From NCBI GenBank assembly GCA_000733415.1, contig KL662192.1:647316-711315 (forward strand): a stretch of DNA of 64,000 nt, in the 5' to 3' direction. Position 1 is the stretch's first letter. Each line of letters opens with the position of its first letter. Positions 1-7,800 of this stretch are shown piece after piece. The notes beneath the pieces are model-generated. The model had not been told where the DNA came from, ran no database searches, and saw nothing but the letters and a program-made list of their open reading frames with translations. Source of the DNA: [Leptolyngbya] sp. JSC-1. GTDB taxonomy: Bacteria > Cyanobacteriota > Cyanobacteriia > Elainellales > Elainellaceae. The translations under genes and the position numbers were made by a program.

Positions 1-76
1 TACCCCCTACCCCCTACCCCCTACCCCCTACCCCCTACCCCCTACCCCCTACCCCCTACCCCCTACCCCCTACCCC
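1..76. repeat. (TACCCCC)n heptanucleotide tandem tract
   Basis: Ten perfect copies of the 7-base unit TACCCCC plus a partial one; the tract may extend beyond the left edge. It is the kind of short tandemly repeated repetitive sequence common between cyanobacterial genes. The complementary strand has regularly spaced runs of five G and could form G-quadruplexes. A degenerate relative lies at 36109-36180. Confidence 0.95.
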
Positions 77-114
77 TCACCAAAACACTATTCACCATTT
101 ACTGCTCTCCCTAG

Positions 115-254
115 TAAGTAGGTGGGATCATTTCGACTCCGCTCAATGCGCAACTTTCCGAGAAAAAGAGGGTTGAGCGTAGTCGTTGGCATAGCCTGCC
201 CGTAGGGCATAACCCGGCATTTTGGAGTGAAGATTAATTTGGCCTACCTGCTTA
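115..254. mobile_element. MITE-like element, copy 1
   Basis: This stretch of about 140 bp is closely similar to 52940-53096. It begins TAAGTAGGTGGG and ends CCTACCTGCTTA, imperfect terminal inverted repeats. Inside is a long inverted repeat (CGACTCCGCTCAA against TTGAGCGTAGTCG) and a smaller palindromic block reading GCCTGCCCGTAGGGC. It has no coding capacity. The terminal TA on each side could be a target duplication of the IS630/Tc1 type, which is inference. It sits just upstream of the NACHT gene and may carry its promoter. Confidence 0.75.
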
Positions 255-312
255 CCTTGCGGTTAAACTGAAATCATTTATCTCAACCCGTTCAGAATCA
301 ACCTATGAGCAC

Positions 313-3300
313 ATGAGCAAATGGGTTTGGCGCTTGCTGCCGACTGCTACTGTTTTAGTCACTCTACCGCTGCTGTTGGCAACTACCAATGCTGGGCAAG
401 CCTGTGATTCAAATACGCTGGAGCAAGCCGTTGAGCAGCTTGCCGATGATCAGCAGCGGACGGGTGCCCAACGGCAATTCAAACAGTGTGGTGCAGCATC
501 CGCCCAACCGCTGGCATTGGCTCTGAGTACGGATACAGCCGCGATCCGTGTTGCTGCTGCCGCGACTTTGGGACAGATCGGTTGGCAGGCAAAATCGGCA
601 GTTCCGGCGCTGGTGGCGGTGAGTCAAGAGGATAACGATCTGCAAGTGCGGAGCGCGGCGATTCAGGCGTTGAGTGCGATTGGCCGAGATAGTCAGGCTG
701 CGTCCAGTCAGTTACAGGGGTGGCAAACCGGGGAAATTCACGACCTGCAAGGGCTGCAACAGCAATTGGATGAGGTGTTGGTTGCCCTAGAGAAAGATCA
801 ACGCACCTGGCCCACCAAAGCCGCGGATTTAGCGACCCTGAGGCGGACTCGGAATGCGCTGCAAACGCAGTGGCGAACGTTGACGGATCAGCCGAGCTAT
901 CAGGTCGTTGCTTGGGCGCAGGCGCATCCCTGGATCGCGACAGCAGGATTGCTGGGATTGGGACTGGTGATTGGCTATGGCAGCATTTTTCTGCTGAGGC
1001 CCCTTTGGTTGCTGAGGTTAGGAGATGGGCCAGTCAAAGCAATCGCCAGCATTCCGACCATCGGCCCATGGCTGAGTGGCTTGCTGCAAGGATTATTGCC
1101 TTTGAAGTATCATCCCCATGTGTTGTATACGTGGGTTGCTCAACAGCTAGCGACGGCAAACGCCAACTTCACCAGTCCAACGAATAAAACGGTGAGTGAC
1201 CGGGCGATTCATGTGCCGTTACCGGTGAAGTGCAATGGCAATTCTGAAACAGACTTTGGACCGCAAACGCTTCGGCCCTGCTTCCGGCAATCGCGCCTGT
1301 GTTTACTGATTACCGGCGAAGGCGGAGCGGGCAAAACCAGCCTTGCCTGTCAGATTGCTCACTGGGGTTTACAGCGCCAGTTAGCGAAGCACGCGATTCT
1401 GCCGATCTTGATTGAGCAGGAGTTGGAACCATCCGACAATTTACTGGACGTGGTGCAGGGTCGTCTGCAGACGCTGGTAGCTGCCGCAGACCCACTAGAT
1501 CCAGCCCTGGTTGCAGCCCTGTTGCGTCAGCAACGATTGCTGGTGATTGTGGATCACCTATCGGAAATGGCTGAACCGACGCGGACCAAAATTCGCCCTG
1601 CCGATCGGCAGTTTCCGATTCACGCCCTGATCGTTACGTCTCGCCTGCTAGAACCTCTGGACCATGTGCCCAAACTGGTGCTGGAGCCAATGCGAGTCGA
1701 AGGCAATCGGCTGTCTGAGTTTGTCAATGCCTATTTGACGAAACAAGAAAAACGGCATCTGTTTGAAGATGAGGACTATTTTGAGATCTGTCGCCGCTTG
1801 TCTCGCATGGTGGGGCAGCGCAATATCACGGTGTTGCTGGCAAAGCTCTATGTCGATCAGGCGATCGAGCAACAGGAAGGCGCGGGTGGAACACTGCCGG
1901 ATTCGGTCCCAGAGTTAATGCTGAGTTATCTGAATCAGTTGAATCGCACCATTGAACCCGCCAATCAGCGCGATCCACTCCAGGTGCAGCGGGATGCTGG
2001 GGCGATTGCCTGGCAATGTCTGAAACACACCTATCGCCCTGGGACAGCTCCACAGGCAGATGTCTTAGCAGCCTTGGCAGCCCAGGGAACTGAAGCAGAG
2101 GCCAGAGATCGATTACGCTACCTAGAAAACCGGCTCCAATTGCTGCAAACGCTGGAACCGGGCAACAAACTGCGGATTGTCCTCGATCCGTTGGCAGAAT
2201 ACCTGGCCGCCCACTATTTGGTGGACTGGTTCCATGCGCCCTCGATCCAGACGGCTCCCGATTTTCTGGCTGACTATCTCCAACAGTTAAGTGAATCCCA
2301 GTCTCGTTGGGCTGACCCAGAAGTGATGTGGCGTCAGTTCCTGACCTCGATTGAGCAACGGTTGCACCAGACCAACGACACACCCGAAGCGATGCAGGGA
2401 TTTTTGCTAGCCGTGCGCGACTGCTGTCTGGCCAAGCAAGCGGAGGATAAAATTCCTCAATTTGTCCCCGCAGAACTGGCCCGCAAAGCGGGGTTAGACC
2501 CAGAGGAGCTGCGGCTGGCCCAGGAAAAACGCCGGGTTCGTCTGCTGATTTCGGAACTCTCAGCCCCGGAGTTGAAGTATCGGATCCGGGCGGCGGACGA
2601 TTTGAGCCAGTTGGGAGCCAGCGCCAAAATCGCCGCGGCTAATTTGATCGGCATGCTGGAAAACCGCAATCAAATCCTGGAGGCACGGCAGGCGGCAGCC
2701 CAAGCCTTGGGTAAATTGGGCATGGGGGCAGAAAACCTGCTGGCGCTTTTGACTGATGCTGACGAAGAACTGGACATGCGGCGCAGTGCGGCGGAAGCCT
2801 TGGGCTTAATGAACGCTGGGGCGGAGCCGTTGCTTCAGATTCTAGAAACTCAGGACCAGCCCTTGCGGCTGCGCCAGAGTGCGGCCCGTGGCTTGAGCCT
2901 GATCGGTGCGCCCAGCGGCGAGGCAGTGCCGATGCTGATCGTGACGTTGGAATCTGACCAGACTATCCCCCAGGTGAAATCGATCCCAGTCTGGAAGGAA
3001 CCCCTCAGCGAAGAATTGAGCCTGGATCTGGTGCAGATTCCGGCAGGTGAGTTCCTGATGGGGTCGCCGCCTGAGGAAGAGGGGCGAGATTGGTACAAGG
3101 ATTCCTACCCTGAATTAGAGGGGGTGGATGTGGAAGCACAGCACCGAGTCACGGTGTCCGCGTTTGCCATGAGCCAGTCTCCGATCACGCAGGCGCACTG
3201 GCAATTTGTGGCATCGCTGCCCAGAATCAACGGCGATCTGGACCCTGACCCGGCCCATTTCAAGGGCAGTCAGCGTCCGGTAGAAGTCGTGTCCTGGAAC

Positions 3301-3792
3301 GAGGCAATGGAGTTTTGCGCCCGCTTGTCCGAGTACACAGGTAAAGAATACCGCCTGACCTTGGAAGCCGAGTGGGAATATGCCTGCCGGGCTGGCACCA
3401 CGCAGTCGTTTCATTGCGGGGAAACCCTCTCGACCGATCTGGCCAACTATAACGGCACCCGTACCTACAGAAACGGGAAACAGGGCGTCTATCGTCAGCA
3501 AACCACGGAAGTCGGCAGTTTTGGTGTGGTGAACGGATTTGGCTTAGCCGACATGCACGGCAACGTCTGGGAATGGTGTCTGGATCACTGGCATCCGTCC
3601 TATCAGGGCGCACCAACTGATGGTAGTGCCTGGGTCGTAGATGGAGATCATCGCTATCGAGTGGTGCGCGGCGGTTCCTGGTACTACGACCCTGGATACT
3701 GCCGCTCTGCTTACCGCGGTCGGGGCATCCCCGGTAATCGGAACGATGGCATTGGTTTCCGGGTCGCCTGTGTTGCTCCCTGGACTCAGTAG
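313..3792 (+). CDS. HEAT-NACHT-HEAT-FGE-sulfatase STAND protein
   Basis: A 1159-residue modular protein. Residues 1-28 form a hydrophobic signal or anchor, followed by HEAT-like repeats (about 55-125) and a second hydrophobic segment (about 208-233). A NACHT-type NTPase follows with Walker A GEGGAGKTS near residue 336. HEAT/PBS-lyase-like repeats return at about 744-885, and the C-terminus (about 903-1155) is a formylglycine-generating-enzyme/sulfatase-modifying fold with MHGNVWEW, RGGSWYY and GFRVA motifs. STAND NTPases of this type act as ligand-triggered oligomerising switches; the FGE-like fold in cyanobacterial multidomain proteins is often a binding module rather than a shown enzyme. 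The membrane segments suggest membrane attachment with the NACHT domain in the cytoplasm. ATG at 313 is used; an ATG at 305 runs into a stop after two codons. A signalling or defence role is inference. Confidence 0.85.
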   Translation: MSKWVWRLLPTATVLVTLPLLLATTNAGQACDSNTLEQAVEQLADDQQRTGAQRQFKQCGAASAQPLALALSTDTAAIRVAAAATLGQIGWQAKSAVPALVAVSQEDNDLQVRSAAIQALSAIGRDSQAASSQLQGWQTGEIHDLQGLQQQLDEVLVALEKDQRTWPTKAADLATLRRTRNALQTQWRTLTDQPSYQVVAWAQAHPWIATAGLLGLGLVIGYGSIFLLRPLWLLRLGDGPVKAIASIPTIGPWLSGLLQGLLPLKYHPHVLYTWVAQQLATANANFTSPTNKTVSDRAIHVPLPVKCNGNSETDFGPQTLRPCFRQSRLCLLITGEGGAGKTSLACQIAHWGLQRQLAKHAILPILIEQELEPSDNLLDVVQGRLQTLVAAADPLDPALVAALLRQQRLLVIVDHLSEMAEPTRTKIRPADRQFPIHALIVTSRLLEPLDHVPKLVLEPMRVEGNRLSEFVNAYLTKQEKRHLFEDEDYFEICRRLSRMVGQRNITVLLAKLYVDQAIEQQEGAGGTLPDSVPELMLSYLNQLNRTIEPANQRDPLQVQRDAGAIAWQCLKHTYRPGTAPQADVLAALAAQGTEAEARDRLRYLENRLQLLQTLEPGNKLRIVLDPLAEYLAAHYLVDWFHAPSIQTAPDFLADYLQQLSESQSRWADPEVMWRQFLTSIEQRLHQTNDTPEAMQGFLLAVRDCCLAKQAEDKIPQFVPAELARKAGLDPEELRLAQEKRRVRLLISELSAPELKYRIRAADDLSQLGASAKIAAANLIGMLENRNQILEARQAAAQALGKLGMGAENLLALLTDADEELDMRRSAAEALGLMNAGAEPLLQILETQDQPLRLRQSAARGLSLIGAPSGEAVPMLIVTLESDQTIPQVKSIPVWKEPLSEELSLDLVQIPAGEFLMGSPPEEEGRDWYKDSYPELEGVDVEAQHRVTVSAFAMSQSPITQAHWQFVASLPRINGDLDPDPAHFKGSQRPVEVVSWNEAMEFCARLSEYTGKEYRLTLEAEWEYACRAGTTQSFHCGETLSTDLANYNGTRTYRNGKQGVYRQQTTEVGSFGVVNGFGLADMHGNVWEWCLDHWHPSYQGAPTDGSAWVVDGDHRYRVVRGGSWYYDPGYCRSAYRGRGIPGNRNDGIGFRVACVAPWTQ

Positions 3793-3855
3793 CCCTTTAT
3801 ACTTTGGCGCTTTTGCCCTTTGCCCTACATCCAGCGCTGCTACCGTATATCCATA

Positions 3856-3896
3856 AGTTCTCTCGGCCCCCTAAATCCCCCAATTTTGGGGGACTT
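3856..3896 (-). repeat. CCCCC/GGGGG palindromic dispersed repeat, inverted copy
   Basis: Read on the minus strand this is AAGTCCCCC, then GGGGGATTTAGGGGGC, then a CGAGAG end. It is the same consensus as 4527-4573 in opposite orientation. The core CCCCCAATTTTGGGGG is a near-perfect hairpin. Such elements are scattered through cyanobacterial genomes. Confidence 0.8.
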
Positions 3897-3986
3897 CCGA
3901 ACCCGTTATTTGCAATGTTGAGACATCAATTAGGATTGGGTCAATCCGGACTCGAAACGCTGAGAGGGTAGGATAGCAAAGTTTTC

Positions 3987-4054
3987 AAAGTCCCCCATTC
4001 ATGGGTTCTAGCGCCTGCCGGAGCCAAGAAAAGGGGGCTGAGAGGACTTGTGTG
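3987..4054 (+). repeat. Same dispersed repeat, interrupted copy
   Basis: It begins AAAGTCCCCCATTCATGGG and ends AGGGGGCTGAGAGGACTTG, matching the two halves of 4527-4573. The middle is replaced by about 26 bases that include CTAGCGCCTGCCGG. It looks like a repeat element carrying a smaller nested insert. With 4527-4573 it forms direct flanks around the DUF559 remnant. Confidence 0.7.
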
Positions 4055-4150
4055 TACAAGGTAGCAATTTTGGGGGGTTGGGAGGCAAGGAATCCTGCCA
4101 ATACATTGGGGCGATGGGCAAACTGAAAGGAGTCATTCCCATTCGGCAGT

Positions 4151-4513
4151 ATGAAATCTCAACGCATTCGTGGCACCACACCCAACATCATTGCTGCAGC
4201 TCGTCAACTGCGACAACAGCTCACACCGGCTGAACGGCAGTTATGGCAAGCACTCAAAAATCGGCAGCTCAAGGGATGGAAGTTTCGGTGTCAGCATCCG
4301 ATTCAATCGTTTGTAGTCGATTTTTACTGTCCTGAGCATCGACTCGTCGTTGAACTGGATGGAGACATTCACACTCAGCAAGTCGAGTATGACGCTGCCC
4401 GAACCGAGTAACTGCATCAACTGGGATATCGAGTCATTCGCTTTAGGAACCAAGCCGTGATGTCAGACTTAACGGCTGTACTTACAGAAATTGTCAAAGC
4501 CATCGAACCCTAA
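4151..4513 (+). pseudogene. DUF559 endonuclease-like gene with in-frame stop
   Basis: The frame opens at ATG 4151 and reads as a DUF559 (Vsr/restriction-endonuclease-like fold) protein: LTPAERQLWQALKNRQLKGWKFRCQ is recognisable in part, followed by VDFYCPEHRLVVELDGDIH, which carries the family's acidic catalytic pattern. A TAA at 4409-4411 stops it after 86 residues. The same frame then continues with LHQLGYRVIRF, the conserved C-terminal strand, to a stop at 4511-4513, for a full family length of about 120. The stop sits where family members usually have an aromatic residue, so one TAC-to-TAA change explains it. Direct repeats at 3987-4054 and 4527-4573 flank it. It is probably inactive, although the core active-site segment lies before the stop. 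Confidence 0.8.
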
Positions 4514-4526
4514 CCCCACTCTACTC

Positions 4527-4573
4527 AAAGTCCCCCAGAATGGGGGATTTAGGGGGCTGAGAGGACTTGTGTG
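4527..4573 (+). repeat. CCCCC/GGGGG palindromic dispersed repeat, intact copy
   Basis: Forty-seven bases running from AAAGTCCCCCAGAATGGGGG through ATTTAGGGGGCTGAGAGG to CTTGTGTG. It begins 14 bases after the end of the DUF559 remnant, and the hairpin could also act as its terminator. Confidence 0.8.
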
Positions 4574-4664
4574 CTTTATCGAGTGGGTCTTTAGCAAAGA
4601 AATAAACCCAGAGATTATCCAGAGTTTGTACAGAATTTTGTGTCAATCCGATTGTCTCGGCTGC

Positions 4665-4792
4665 GTCATTGCCCACCCGCGCGTCAACAGCGGGCTAGTA
4701 GGAGAAGTCTGCTCTACGCACAGCGTTCCCGCCGGGTAGCAGACTAGACCAGGATTTTAGCCCGTGCTTCAGCAACGGGTGAGCAATGCCGC
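4665..4792. repeat. Long palindromic repeat at the 3' end of the 30-kb gene run
   Basis: The outer arms are related inverted sequences: CATTGCCCACCCG with AGCGGGCTAG on the left, and TTTAGCCCGTGCT with CGGGTGAGCAATG on the right. An inner pair reads AAGTCTGCT and AGCAGACT. Between the inner arms is an insert containing GCGTTCCCGCCGGG. It lies 19 bp past the stop of the GH81-like gene, so in RNA it may end or stabilise that transcript. That role is inference. Confidence 0.65.
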
Positions 4793-4810
4793 AAACGAAT
4801 ACAACAAAAT

Positions 4811-7800
4811 CTACAGATTCACCACCACCATCTTCTTCGGCGGTACCGCAATCGGCTGACTGTTGTTGACGGACACCACCTGGCTATGGGAGAGATTGCC
4901 ATCGGCAGCGAGGCGGTAGAACAGGACATAGCGCGTTTCCCAGCCGGGATTAAAGGCAACCAGCGTTGAAGTCACCGAGGAATTTTGGGGATTGACTTGG
5001 GCGAATGCTGCCGTGAACACAATTTCATTGGCCTCGGCACCGGTTTGATCGGTGACTTTGGCGTAGATGCTCCAGTCGGGGGTGCCATACTCCTCGATCA
5101 CATGCAGCAGATTCAGCACCGAGGTCGGCTGTTCCGAGGGCTGCATCATGCCCGTCACCTGGCTGCCCGGTTCTTGCCCCACCACATTCCAGCTCGACCA
5201 GACCCGATTGACGTAGGGTTGAGTTTTGGTGGGGTCGTCACCGGGGTTGTAGGGCACGCCACACAGAGACGAGGTCATGGCCATGCCCAGCCAGTTCCCG
5301 GCTTGAAACAGGGCACTGTTGCGAGCATCGGTCCACTCGGCGCGAGTAAACACATCCGCCCACTGCTGCATGTAGGACAGGTTGCGGGTTATACCCATCG
5401 TCCAGGGGGTAGGCGGGTAGGCTTGGATGAACTTAGAACCCGTCGGAAAGGCATAGAAGAAGTTATTCAGCGACGGACTGCCCTTTTGCAGAATCGAACA
5501 GCCGGCGCTCGCATCGCCGTAGAAGGCGGTGGGGCAGGCATCCACAAAGCCGGTATGGGTCGGGTAGTGGTTGCCGCCATCTTTCTGGCTGGCGGGGGTG
5601 CCGGTAGTAAGGGGGCACCAGGTGTATTGGTTTTGACTGCTGTGCTTCAGGTTGTAGTTTTTGTCCAGGAAGTAGAGATCGCTGGCGGCATTGCCGGTGG
5701 TGAGCAGGTAAATGCCCTGATCCACGATGGCTTTGCGGTTGCTGCCTGCGCCCCAGAGAATCGCCGCACTATAGGCTTGCAGCCCTTCCCAGGTGGAGTT
5801 TTCGTTCTCGTCATCGAAGGGGAAATTTCCCGTTCCGTAGGACATCCACACCGACCAGGGATCGAACGGTTTTTTCTGGCCATCGCTGACATCGCCCGCT
5901 CGTCCTGGCGAGACCCCTGCTGCCCAGGGATGCCCATTCCACTGGTCGAAGAAGGCATATTTGCTATAGGTGATCTGATTCGATTGGCAAGTCTGGTTGA
6001 AGTCAAAATACTGCCCTTCCTTCTCCAGTGTCGGGTCGTAGACCAGGGTTTTCAGCCATTGGTCAATCGCCGTCCCCATCTGGTCGGGGTCAGCCCAGAG
6101 GTGCGCCGGTTTGGTGTCGCTCCAGCAGCCATCTAGCAGAGACACCAAAGCCGCCGTAGACAGGTAATAGCCGTAAAAATAATGCTGGTCATTCCACTGG
6201 TCAGACACCCCAAAGCCGCTCCACAGCATCCCGGGATTCCAACGGTTCAAGCCCTGTTTCGCCTGGTTCTGCTCGGCGGGAACGGCAGGCGGGTCCATAA
6301 TCGAACTGACGACACCATAGACGGGAATGGTCGCGGTGGGATTGACGACGACTCGCCCCGCCGGGTCATATTGGGCAAAGTAAGCCATCGGCCAGGTTTG
6401 GTCCGTGTCAGCCGGCGTGTTGGTATAGGGCACCTGCTGAAAGAACAGGCTCAGGGTCCGTTGCAGCGCCTGAGTCATGGTTTGTAACCCACCCTTGAGG
6501 CTAACGAGCGGGTTGTTTTCCACATAGATTGGAAACTCAAACTGGTCTGGGTTGCTGCTGAGGGTTTCCAGAATCGCGAACAGACTGGCCCGCACCGACG
6601 GCAGATCCTGATTTTTGTCCGCATAGTGCTGCTGCAAGTGATACAGCACCCCCAACACCTTGGCCACCGACGAGAGGGTATTGCCCAACCCATAGCCGTC
6701 GGGAGCGGTGTCGCCGCCAAATCCACCGCCAAACGGTTTCAGGTTACTTGTGGCCCAGAGCGAGAAGCGAGAAACCAGCGAATCGTACAGCACCTGCTCA
6801 ACCTTCAGCACCGGCTTGGCCACCTCCGCCATAAACCCAGCTGCCTGGTTTGCCGTGGCGATTTGGACGATATCACCGTAGCGCAAGATCGCCGGCAGGG
6901 AATCGACCGTTGCCGTCGGAGAGCCGCTGATGTAGCCTTCGCCCGGATCGACGCTATCCACCTGCACGCCGCCGCTCGCCGTTGGGCTGTAGTGGATTTG
7001 CGCCTTCTTGCCCTTAGGAGGATCAGAATTGTAATCGCCGCCATTGGTCCATCCCGCCTGACTGATCAGAAAGATGGGTGGAATCGTATTCAAATTGGTG
7101 TAATCTACGTTCGGCATTAAATCTACCTGAACGACCTGACCTGCCTCTACCGTGACGGCCAATTGCTTGCGAGCCTGCGTATCTTGAGCATAGGCGACAA
7201 TGTTCGCCGGGTAATTCGAGCCGGGGCGCAGCACTTTCACCGCCAGCAGATCATAGGTGATCTTGCCGCCAGAGCCGCTGACTGGCCGGACCACCGGCAC
7301 ACAGACCGCATTAAAGCCTTTGCCGCCTTCTACATCAAACGATCCACCGCGATAGAAGCCGCTGCCGGCGCTCTGCACCGTTGCCTTGGCAATCCCGCCA
7401 TTGACCACCTCCAGCGTCAGTTTCGGCATGACTAAGCTCGCAGGGGCCGCATCGCCGCCGGAAAAGGAAATTTCCACATCATCCTGGTAGCCAGAAACGG
7501 CAGCTCCAGTTAACTCCACCGCCTGCACCGAGAAGCCGGGATACAGCGTGGCACTAGCCTCACGGGTAGGTGTATTTTCACCAGAGGCAGGTTTGAACGT
7601 CACCTGAAGCGGCTGCGTGAATGGTTGCGTGAATGGAGCCACTGATTGATCGGGATCAGCCACAATAATCCGCCCGCCTGCTGCGCCTAAGTCAAACAGA
7701 ATATTGCTGAGCTTGATGACTGAGCCATCCTGGGCGACACACTGCACCGAGTTGACGCCGTTGGCGTGGTTGCTGTATCCCTGACCCGGATCGGTGATCA

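Larger units (their letters stand above)
3793..4150. other. Intergenic repeat patch before the DUF559 remnant
   Basis: No gene is supported here. The stretch holds two members of a CCCCC/GGGGG-rich dispersed repeat family (3856-3896 and 3987-4054), described separately. Between them lies unique sequence in which no promoter or terminator could be recognised. Confidence 0.6.

Noticed and set aside
1..76. CRISPR-like array
   Set aside because: A 7-base unit without spacers is a simple tandem repeat. No repeat-spacer pattern occurs anywhere in the window.
1826..2383. Minus-strand open frame inside the NACHT gene
   Set aside because: Shadow of the NACHT/HEAT coding sequence; composition is not protein-like.
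4985..6136. Long plus-strand open frame of 383 codons opposite the GH81-like gene
   Set aside because: It is antisense to a well-supported gene, has a His/Arg/Val-rich composition typical of reverse-frame reading of GC-rich genes, and matches no family.
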